Source of the DNA: Candidatus Cellulosilyticum pullistercoris
GTDB taxonomy: Bacteria > Bacillota > Clostridia > Lachnospirales > Cellulosilyticaceae
Reading direction: 5' to 3'
NCBI GenBank assembly: GCA_018883705.1
Contig: JAHLFQ010000091.1
Location: 1-9,973 of the forward strand
DNA: 9,973 bases
Position numbers and translations under genes: made by a program. Below the pieces are notes generated by a model. That model had not been told where the DNA came from, made no database searches, and worked only from the letters and a program-made list of their open reading frames with translations. Numbering within the stretch: position 1 is the stretch's first letter; each line of letters begins with the position of its first letter. Below are positions 1-5,019 of the stretch, one piece after another.

Positions 1-300
1 GCAGGAACAGAGGTTAAGCCACAAATTAATCAAGATGCGGTAAGAATAATGAAGGAATTATATCATATTGATATGAATGAAACGCAATATAGCAAATTAC
101 TTAAAGATATACCAGAGGTTGATATTGTCATAACAATGGGCTGTAATGTACAGTGTCCAACTCTGCCTTGTAAGCATAGGGAAGACTGGGGGTTAGAAGA
201 CCCATCAGGTAAAGAGGATGAAGCATTTAAATATACAGCTCGAATGATTGAAGAAAAAGTAATAGATCTTAAAACACGAATTAAACAAGGTGAATTATAA
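1..300 (+). CDS. arsC: ArsC-type arsenate reductase, 5'-truncated by window edge
   Basis: The frame is open from base 1 and gives 99 residues ending at TAA 298-300. The visible part starts at AGTEVKPQIN, which matches roughly residue 37 onward of thioredoxin-coupled ArsC proteins (low-molecular-weight phosphotyrosine phosphatase fold). The N-terminal P-loop with the nucleophilic cysteine is therefore outside the window. Seen here are VDIVITMGCNVQCP, with the two candidate resolving cysteines, and the family signature REDWGLEDPSGKEDEAF. In the family these enzymes reduce arsenate to arsenite in the cytoplasm through a cysteine relay. The two cysteines are spaced C-X3-C, closer than the C-X6-C of the Staphylococcus and Bacillus enzymes, so the relay geometry may differ. 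The gene ends 13 bp from a convergent gene with no clear terminator between. A related phosphatase role cannot be excluded without the P-loop. Confidence 0.85.
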   Translation, partial: AGTEVKPQINQDAVRIMKELYHIDMNETQYSKLLKDIPEVDIVITMGCNVQCPTLPCKHREDWGLEDPSGKEDEAFKYTARMIEEKVIDLKTRIKQGEL

Positions 301-313
301 GATAAAAAGATGA

Positions 314-790
314 CTACTTGTAGGGAACAATGATACCACAAGCTAGTCGTACGCCAGAATTGCCACTAGGCTGCGTCGTAAAGTCATCTGATTTTTCGTG
401 AAGAATAAAAGATTTACCTATCACATCATTTAGCATAAATCGATCTGTATAGACAGATAAAATACCAATGCCATGAGCAGATAAAATAGGAGGTAAGTCA
501 CCTTCATGACTAGGATGTGTCTCATCAGTAGGATTAAAATGGTCCCCTGCTGCTACAAAAGGATTAGTAGAGTTACCTATAGCACAGTCACCTGTCTGAT
601 GGATATGAAAGCCATAGAAGTTAGAAGCCGTTGAAGGGGGAATACCTTTAATAAAAGCTCTAATATAGACACCATTTTCAAGTTGATATAAGAAGATATC
701 TCCTTCAAGATTGGGTGCAAGAGGGCCACCTATAAGATTGGCATAAGCATCAGGTTTATCAGGTGTATAGGTAGAGAAAAGTTTTTCCAT
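314..790 (-). CDS. Cu/Zn-type superoxide dismutase, no signal peptide
   Basis: This 158-residue protein of the Cu/Zn superoxide dismutase family converts superoxide to peroxide and oxygen. Visible signatures are GFHIHQTGDC (Cu ligands His62, His64; Cys69), GDHFNP (bridging His84), HPSHEGD (Zn ligands His92, His95, Asp98) and the C-terminal block with Cu ligand His131, second-shell Asp135, Arg148 and Cys151. Cys69 and Cys151 correspond to the conserved disulfide pair. All ligands are present, so it looks catalytically intact. The zinc loop is short compared with the animal enzymes. The N terminus (MEKLFSTYTPDKPDAY) has no hydrophobic signal, so a cytoplasmic location is inferred, which is unlike most proteobacterial SodC. 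The start is supported by AAGGAGT (minus strand, 798-804), seven bases before ATG. It lies 78 bp downstream of the regulator gene on the same strand and may be co-transcribed with it; no convincing separate promoter was seen. Confidence 0.9.
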   Translation of the reverse strand: MEKLFSTYTPDKPDAYANLIGGPLAPNLEGDIFLYQLENGVYIRAFIKGIPPSTASNFYGFHIHQTGDCAIGNSTNPFVAAGDHFNPTDETHPSHEGDLPPILSAHGIGILSVYTDRFMLNDVIGKSFILHEKSDDFTTQPSGNSGVRLACGIIVPYK

Positions 791-868
791 AATATAAACT
801 CCTTAAAAAGATTACACCAATATCTTATGATAAAAAATAAGAATCTATGAAAATGAAAGTTTATATAA

Positions 869-1579
869 CTAGGATTTTTCATAAAGTAAAGCATTTTGTA
901 AACGTTTCAAATCTAAAAGTTTGAAGCTATTTTGATAATAGTCTATAAGCCCCTCATCTTTCATACGTTTGAGTTCACGGCACATAGAGGGTCTTGATAC
1001 GTTTAGATAATCTGCAAGTTGATTGCGGTTAAGGGGTAAGGTAAATGAAGTATTTTGACATGTCTTGGCCTCTGCTAATAAGTAAGTAGCTAATTTTTCA
1101 CGCATTCCTTTTAGAAGAAGTAAATCCATCTTAATATTAAGATGATAATTTTTCTCCCCAAGTAGACGCATCATATTATAGACAATGCTATGATGAAAGG
1201 TACAGTTACGTTCACAGCTTGCGACAATACGCTCGTAAGGAATAAGTAAAACCTTGGTATCTTCAAGAGCAAGGGCAGAGACAGGACTGATACGATGTGA
1301 GGTACAAACAACCCCTTCACCGAAAAGCTTACCCGCTGATAGGAGTGAAACGATATTTTTTTGTCCTACAAAGTTTTCCTTTGCAATCTCTACCTGACCC
1401 TCGAGAATGACATAAATGTATTGAATCGTAGTACCTTGGGTAAAGATGATGGTATCTTCAGTATAAGTGTGGATAAGAGGCTTTAAACAAGGCAAAAGAC
1501 TTGTAAGTTCTTCTTTTGTAATATTTTTAAATAGCGCACATTGAGCTAAAATGTTTAATTGAGTATTAGTAAATTCCAT
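869..1579 (-). CDS. Crp/Fnr-family transcriptional regulator, HcpR-like by context
   Basis: This 236-residue two-domain regulator has an N-terminal cyclic-nucleotide-binding-type beta-roll (about 15-125, with the turn GKLFGE at 83-88), a dimerisation helix (about 128-165) and a C-terminal winged helix-turn-helix (about 182-225). The recognition region is RNQLADYLNVSRPSMCRELK, followed by the wing KDEGLIDYYQNSFKLLD. The Arg-Ser pair that binds cAMP phosphate in E. coli CRP is not present (SPVSA instead), and the N-terminal Cys pattern of FNR is absent, so the effector is neither obviously cAMP nor a [4Fe-4S] cluster. It is divergent from hcp, and the shared intergenic region holds a palindromic operator, so it is inferred to control hcp in response to NO-type stress, as HcpR regulators do in other anaerobes. 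Its own ribosome binding site is weak (GAAAGG, 1586-1591). Confidence 0.87.
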   Translation of the reverse strand: MEFTNTQLNILAQCALFKNITKEELTSLLPCLKPLIHTYTEDTIIFTQGTTIQYIYVILEGQVEIAKENFVGQKNIVSLLSAGKLFGEGVVCTSHRISPVSALALEDTKVLLIPYERIVASCERNCTFHHSIVYNMMRLLGEKNYHLNIKMDLLLLKGMREKLATYLLAEAKTCQNTSFTLPLNRNQLADYLNVSRPSMCRELKRMKDEGLIDYYQNSFKLLDLKRLQNALLYEKS

Positions 1580-1638
1580 AAATAGCCTTTCTTTTATTTT
1601 GGTATGTTTGGCATAAATACATTTATTTGCTTTCTTGT

Positions 1639-1667
1639 ATAGTATGAGACATAAACTTCAATGTCAA
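1639..1667 (-). promoter_or_regulatory. SigA-type promoter of the Crp/Fnr gene
   Basis: Read on the minus strand, a perfect -35 TTGACA (1662-1667) is followed by exactly 17 bp and a -10 TACTAT (1639-1644). Transcription would start near 1632, giving a leader of about 53 bases before the ATG at 1579. The leader contains an AT-rich inverted repeat, ATAAAT and ATTTAT separated by AC (1613-1626), whose role is unknown. Confidence 0.8.
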
Positions 1668-1685
1668 GGAGTTTTTCGATAAGGC

Positions 1686-1713
1686 AAAAAATGTAGCCGT
1701 AGCAACATATTTT
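1686..1713. promoter_or_regulatory. Imperfect 28-bp palindrome, likely Crp/Fnr operator for hcp
   Basis: The left arm AAAAAATGTAGC (1686-1697) and right arm GCAACATATTTT (1702-1713) flank a 4-base centre CGTA. Ten of the twelve arm positions are complementary. The core TGTaGC-N4-GCaACA has the size and dyad form of Crp/Fnr sites. Its centre at 1699.5 lies at -41.5 if transcription of hcp begins at 1741, the classical position for class II activation. The same centre is about 67 bp upstream of the divergent regulator start, so it might also affect that gene. That the neighbouring regulator binds here is inference. Confidence 0.65.
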
Positions 1714-1725
1714 GTTTTTCTTTTG

Positions 1726-1734
1726 TATTATGAT
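1726..1734 (+). promoter_or_regulatory. Probable -10 region of hcp promoter (activator-dependent)
   Basis: Two overlapping -10 candidates, TATTAT (1726-1731, directly preceded by TG) and TATGAT (1729-1734), each match five of six consensus bases. No good -35 hexamer exists at the proper distance; that position is covered by the right arm of the palindrome at 1686-1713. This arrangement suits a promoter that depends on an activator bound at -41.5. The predicted start is 1738-1741, leaving a leader of about 50 bases. Confidence 0.55.
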
Positions 1735-1787
1735 GAGTAAGAGTTAAGAAAGCAAAAAATAAAAATCAGAATAAAAGGAGTAAGAAA

Positions 1788-3434
1788 ATGGACAATCAAA
1801 TGTTTTGTTATCAATGTCAAGAGACTGCTGGATGTACTGGATGTACAAAGGTAGGTGTATGTGGAAAGAGTCCAGAACTTGCAAATATGCAAGACTTACT
1901 GATCTATGCGACAAAAGGATTATCAGAAGTAACAACAAGACTTCGCAGTGAAGGTAAAGAAGTAACGAAGGAAATGAATCACTTTATTACCTTAAATTTA
2001 TTTACAACGATTACAAATGCTAACTTCGACGATGAAGTATTTTATACAAGAGTAAAAGAAACATTAGATTATAGAAATGAGCTTATGAAAGGCTTAGACA
2101 ATAAAGAAGGCTTATCTGAAGCAGCATTATGGAACGCTTCTTCAAAAGAAGAAATGGTTCAAAAAGCTAATGCACCTGAAGTAGGGGTGTTAGCTACATC
2201 TAATGAAGATATTCGTTCATTAAGAGAATTAATTACGTACGGCTTAAAAGGATTATCAGCTTACTCAAAACATGCTAACGCCTTAGGATATGATAATGAA
2301 GCAATTGATGCCTTCATGCAAGCTACATTAGCTAAAATGTTAGATGATCGTTTATCAGTAGACGAGTTAGTAAGTTTAACTTTAGAAACTGGTAAAGTAG
2401 GAGTAGATGGTATGGCATTACTTGATACAGCTAATACATCTACTTATGGTAATCCAGAAATAACAAAAGTTAATATTGGAGTAGGAAAGAATCCTGGTAT
2501 CTTAGTGTCAGGACATGATTTAAGTGATCTTGAGCAGCTACTTATTCAAACAGAAGGAACAGGCGTAGATGTTTATACTCATTCTGAAATGTTACCAGCA
2601 CACTACTATCCACAACTTAAAAAGTACAAACATTTAGTAGGAAATTACGGTAATGCATGGTGGAAACAAAAAGAAGAGTTTGAAAGCTTCAATGGACCAA
2701 TCTTAATGACTACAAACTGTATCGTTCCTCCAAAAGATTCTTATAAAGATAGACTGTTTACAACAGGTGCAGCAGGTTATGCTGGATGTAAACACATTCC
2801 TGGTGAAGCAGGAAGCCAAAAAGATTTCTCAGAAATCATTGAAATGGCTAAAAAATGTGCAGCGCCAACAGAAATTGAAACAGGAGAAATTGTTGGTGGT
2901 TTTGCTCATGAACAAGTATTTGCACTTGCAGATACAGTAGTTGAAGCTGTTAAATCTGGTGCCATTAAAAAGTTTGTTGTTATGGCAGGATGTGATGGTA
3001 GAGCTAAGTCAAGAAACTACTATACAGATTTTGCAAAAGCACTTCCAAAAGATACCGTTATTTTAACAGCAGGTTGTGCAAAATATAAATACAACAAATT
3101 AGATTTAGGAGACATTGGCGGTATTCCAAGAGTATTAGATGCAGGTCAATGTAATGATTCTTACTCATTAGCATTAATCGCACTTAAATTAAAAGAAGTA
3201 TTTGGACTTGAAGATGTTAATGAACTTCCAATTGCTTATAACATTGCATGGTATGAACAAAAAGCAGTGATTGTTTTATTATCATTACTTTACCTTGGTG
3301 TAAAAAATATTCACCTTGGACCAACACTTCCAGCATTCCTTTCACCTAATGTAGCAAAAGTTTTAGTAGAAAACTTTGGGATTGCAGGTATTGGTACTGT
3401 AGAAGATGATTTAAAAGTTTTAATTGGAGAATAA
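1788..3434 (+). CDS. hcp: Hybrid cluster protein (hydroxylamine/NO reductase)
   Basis: This 548-residue Hcp, the usual length for the strict-anaerobe class, is full-length and intact. The N-terminal cluster motif is C7-X2-C10-X8-C19-X5-C25, which carries a cubane cluster in this class; an additional Cys16 lies within the loop. All hybrid-cluster ligands known from Desulfovibrio Hcp are recognisable: His243 (VSGHDL), Glu267 (THSEMLP), Cys311 (TTNCIVPP), Cys402 (MAGCDGR, the persulfide position), Cys430 (TAGCAKY), Cys455 (DAGQCNDSYS), Glu490 and Lys492 (WYEQKAV). The family acts in the cytoplasm, reduces hydroxylamine in vitro and is implicated in NO detoxification and protein S-nitrosylation. 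The start ATG follows AAAGGAG (1774-1780) by seven bases. No reductase partner (Hcr) is encoded beside it, so the electron donor must lie elsewhere. Transcription is probably controlled by the divergent Crp/Fnr protein. Confidence 0.97.
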   Translation: MDNQMFCYQCQETAGCTGCTKVGVCGKSPELANMQDLLIYATKGLSEVTTRLRSEGKEVTKEMNHFITLNLFTTITNANFDDEVFYTRVKETLDYRNELMKGLDNKEGLSEAALWNASSKEEMVQKANAPEVGVLATSNEDIRSLRELITYGLKGLSAYSKHANALGYDNEAIDAFMQATLAKMLDDRLSVDELVSLTLETGKVGVDGMALLDTANTSTYGNPEITKVNIGVGKNPGILVSGHDLSDLEQLLIQTEGTGVDVYTHSEMLPAHYYPQLKKYKHLVGNYGNAWWKQKEEFESFNGPILMTTNCIVPPKDSYKDRLFTTGAAGYAGCKHIPGEAGSQKDFSEIIEMAKKCAAPTEIETGEIVGGFAHEQVFALADTVVEAVKSGAIKKFVVMAGCDGRAKSRNYYTDFAKALPKDTVILTAGCAKYKYNKLDLGDIGGIPRVLDAGQCNDSYSLALIALKLKEVFGLEDVNELPIAYNIAWYEQKAVIVLLSLLYLGVKNIHLGPTLPAFLSPNVAKVLVENFGIAGIGTVEDDLKVLIGE

Positions 3435-3448
3435 TAACGTATAGCGTT

Positions 3449-3488
3449 AAAATAGTTCCTTATAGAATAGCCTATAGGGAACTATTTT
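3449..3488 (+). terminator. Hairpin after hcp, weak intrinsic terminator
   Basis: Arms 3449-3465 and 3472-3488 pair over 17 bp (one G-T wobble) around a 6-base loop. The stem begins AAAATAGTTCC and ends GGAACTATTTT. Only the four T bases belonging to the stem follow, then AG, so the U-tract is poor. It may terminate partially, or protect the hcp mRNA 3' end while allowing readthrough into the next two genes. A smaller hairpin, TAACG and CGTTA (3435-3449), abuts it. Confidence 0.65.
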
Positions 3489-3540
3489 AGTAAAAATAAA
3501 TAAAATCTAACTCATAGATATATGAAAAGGAGAAATGATA

Positions 3541-4161
3541 ATGAGCGCGTTTTTAGGACCTATTCACTACTGGCTTTATGGAAAAATTACATTACAACAA
3601 CAATTAGTAGAAGAAGTGACTGCCTTAGCAAAGGATAAGGGGATAACAGATCTTGAAAGTAAGTTAAATAGTACCTATGGTGAGTTTGACTCACGTCCTT
3701 TAGAGGAGATTATTGATGAAGATAATATTCATGGATGGTTACAAGATAAAGTTTCAAGAGTAGAATATAAACTGGCAGAAGCTGTTACACAGTTACTTAC
3801 ACAAAATAAAGAGAATATGAATGAACTAGAAAATATTTTTTATAAAAATGGAGAGCTGGTAGGAGAAGAGCTAGTTAGAGAAGAAGGATTAACTGTGCCA
3901 AGGGTTTATAAAGCTATATCAGATAGTTTATTAGATGGGATGCCTTGTGACCATGCTATTCAGATTATCAAGCAAGAAGTAGATGAAGTGATTTGGAAAA
4001 GAAGTTTTTGTGTTCATGAGCACTACTGGAAAGAAGTAGGCGGTGATATTAAAAACTACTATGAATTAAGAAAAGCATGGCTTAAAGGTTTGGCAAAAGC
4101 AGTAGGTTTAACCTTTGAAGAGCAAGATGAAAGAACATATGCCCTAAAAAGAGGTGAATAA
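3541..4161 (+). CDS. Uncharacterised protein next to hemerythrin, Cys/His-rich motifs
   Basis: A 206-residue soluble, mostly helical protein that I cannot assign to a named family with confidence. It starts MSAFLGPIHYWLYGK, a motif that looks conserved, with His9 and aromatic residues. Later come CDH (Cys136, His138) and CVHEHYW (Cys157, His159, His161, Trp163), plus His64. These could form a metal or haem site, but that is inference. There is no signal peptide or membrane segment. The start at 3541 is chosen because AAAAGGAG (3525-3532) then has an 8-base spacer; an in-frame ATG at 3535 would sit only two bases from it. The stop codon is one base from the start of the hemerythrin-like gene, so the two are surely co-translated and probably act together. 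The gene lies 106 bp after hcp with no convincing promoter of its own, so readthrough past the hcp hairpin is likely. Confidence 0.85.
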   Translation: MSAFLGPIHYWLYGKITLQQQLVEEVTALAKDKGITDLESKLNSTYGEFDSRPLEEIIDEDNIHGWLQDKVSRVEYKLAEAVTQLLTQNKENMNELENIFYKNGELVGEELVREEGLTVPRVYKAISDSLLDGMPCDHAIQIIKQEVDEVIWKRSFCVHEHYWKEVGGDIKNYYELRKAWLKGLAKAVGLTFEEQDERTYALKRGE

Positions 4162-4162
4162 G

Positions 4163-4717
4163 ATGAATAGTATTGCATTAATGGTTGAAGAACATGAGTT
4201 AATTAGTAGGATGCTTAAAGTCATTCGCAAGGCGTGTCTAGGGATCATGCAGGGAGAAGCCATTTGCTACGAAGACTTTTATCAAATGATAGACTTTGTT
4301 AAAAATTATGCAGATGACCATCATCATGGAAAAGAAGAAAAATTTTTATTTAAAGCTATGGAAGAAGAATTAGGAGCTCTTGGACAAAAGCTTATTAGAA
4401 ATGGGATGCTAGTAGAGCATGACTTAGGACGATTATATATGAGTGATCTAAAAGAAGCACTTGAACGTGTAAAGTCTGGAGATGAGGAAAGTAAGGTAGA
4501 TGTCATTGCTAATGCCGTTAGTTATACACACCTATTAACAAGGCATATTGCTAAAGAAAATGAAGTAGTATATACCTTTGGAGAAAGACAGTTATCTAAA
4601 GAAACTTTAGAAGAAGTTCATGAAAAGACCAAGCTCTTTGAAGAAGAAGCTATGAAGAGAGGTACACAAGCAACCTACAAAGCTTTATTAGAAGAATTAG
4701 AAAGAAAGTACTTGTAA
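4163..4717 (+). CDS. Hemerythrin-like di-iron domain protein
   Basis: A 184-residue protein with the hemerythrin-like HHE four-helix pattern. Candidate iron ligands are His11 (VEEHELI), the cluster DDHHHGKEE (His53-55 with Glu58/Glu59), His86 (LVEHDLGR) and His123/His128 with Glu132 (THLLTRHIAKENEVVY). Proteins of this class bind two irons and may bind O2 or NO, or repair iron centres as YtfE/RIC does. It is cytoplasmic, without signal or membrane segments. The C-terminal 40 residues are a charged helix. I start it at ATG 4163, seven bases after GAGGTG (4151-4156); the in-frame GTG at 4154 lies within that ribosome binding site. It forms a two-gene unit with the preceding unknown protein and sits behind hcp, which supports a role in NO or oxygen defence. 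No terminator follows it before the next promoter. Confidence 0.9.
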   Translation: MNSIALMVEEHELISRMLKVIRKACLGIMQGEAICYEDFYQMIDFVKNYADDHHHGKEEKFLFKAMEEELGALGQKLIRNGMLVEHDLGRLYMSDLKEALERVKSGDEESKVDVIANAVSYTHLLTRHIAKENEVVYTFGERQLSKETLEEVHEKTKLFEEEAMKRGTQATYKALLEELERKYL

Positions 4718-4735
4718 ATATTATTTATAAAACTA

Positions 4736-4764
4736 TTGCATATAAAAGAAACCAATGCTATAAT
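4736..4764 (+). promoter_or_regulatory. SigA promoter of the riboswitch-ATPase unit
   Basis: The -35 TTGCAT (4736-4741) and the perfect -10 TATAAT (4759-4764) are separated by 17 bp, and the -10 is preceded by TGC, an extended -10. The start would be near 4771, about 18 bases before the riboswitch aptamer. It lies immediately after the hemerythrin-like gene, so the ATPase has its own strong promoter. Confidence 0.88.
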
Positions 4765-4788
4765 AAGGACAAATTTATAACGTGTTTC

Positions 4789-4872
4789 ATAGGGGAGTAG
4801 TCGGCACATTTTGTGTGATTAAGTCAACATCATGAATTTAATTCTGGTTTAATCTTAAACGGCGAGACTTAT
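4789..4872 (+). promoter_or_regulatory. yybP-ykoY riboswitch (Mn2+-sensing aptamer)
   Basis: The leader shows the marks of the yybP-ykoY class. P1 forms between ATAGG (4789-4793) and CTTAT (4868-4872). The conserved loop 1 GGAGTAG is at 4794-4800, a CACA/TGTG helix follows, then GTCAACAT (4823-4830) inside a GATTAA/TTAATC helix, and loop 3 GGCGAGA (4861-4867). Members of this class bind Mn2+ between the two conserved loops and turn on Mn2+ efflux genes. Here the 3' strand of P1 is also part of the terminator stem at 4859-4900, so metal binding would stabilise P1, prevent terminator formation and allow transcription of the ATPase. The assignment rests on the conserved loops and on the cation ATPase downstream. 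Confidence 0.9.
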
Positions 4873-4907
4873 ATACTGTAAAGTGTATAAGTCTCGCCGT
4901 TTTTTTG
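4859..4907 (+). terminator. Riboswitch expression-platform terminator
   Basis: The 5' strand 4859-4877 and 3' strand 4882-4900 form a 19-bp stem (one G-T pair) closed by a GTAA tetraloop of the GNRA type, followed by eight T bases (4900-4907). The 5' strand includes aptamer loop 3 (GGCGAGA) and the 3' half of P1, so terminator and ligand-bound aptamer exclude each other. It also probably ends any transcript reading through from the hemerythrin-like gene. Confidence 0.93.
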
Positions 4908-4926
4908 TTAGCTCTTTATTAATAAT

Positions 4927-5008
4927 AGAAAATAGATTATTTTTAGGATTATGGCTATTTTCTCCTTATGAAAAATGTTGTAGATGGATTAATATGAAAA
5001 AAAGGAGA
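4927..5008 (+). other. Possible anti-Shine-Dalgarno structure in ATPase leader
   Basis: AGAAAATAG (4927-4935) and CTATTTTCT (4955-4963) are perfect 9-base inverted arms. The second arm overlaps TCTCCTT (4961-4967), which is perfectly complementary to the ATPase ribosome binding site AAGGAGA (5002-5008). The two pairings compete, so this could be a translational switch downstream of the riboswitch terminator. The arms are AT-rich with a 19-base loop, and chance is a real alternative. Confidence 0.35.
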
Positions 5009-5019
5009 GGTTGTGGATA

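Noticed and set aside
63..341. Open minus-strand frame opposite the arsenate reductase gene
   Set aside because: The plus-strand frame shows clear ArsC signatures; the antisense product shows no family features.
820..845. AT-rich inverted repeat between the regulator and superoxide dismutase genes
   Set aside because: The arms TCTTAT and ATAAGA are only 6 bp, with no GC content to speak of; neither a terminator nor an operator can be argued.
1788..1865. Extra cysteine (Cys16) in the N-terminal cluster motif of Hcp
   Set aside because: The four ligand cysteines have normal spacing; as I recall, an additional cysteine here also occurs in other clostridial Hcp proteins, so it is not treated as a novelty.
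1744..1938. Open minus-strand frame across the hcp start
   Set aside because: It overlaps the hcp ribosome binding site and the conserved cluster motif of Hcp, and its hydrophobic look comes from antisense AT-rich sequence.
4154..4162. GTG as start of the hemerythrin-like gene
   Set aside because: The GTG is part of the GAGGTG ribosome binding site; ATG 4163 has proper spacing.
5011..5019. TTG as start of the ATPase
   Set aside because: It is three bases from AGGAG and would add only Met-Trp-Ile; ATG 5020 fits the family N terminus.
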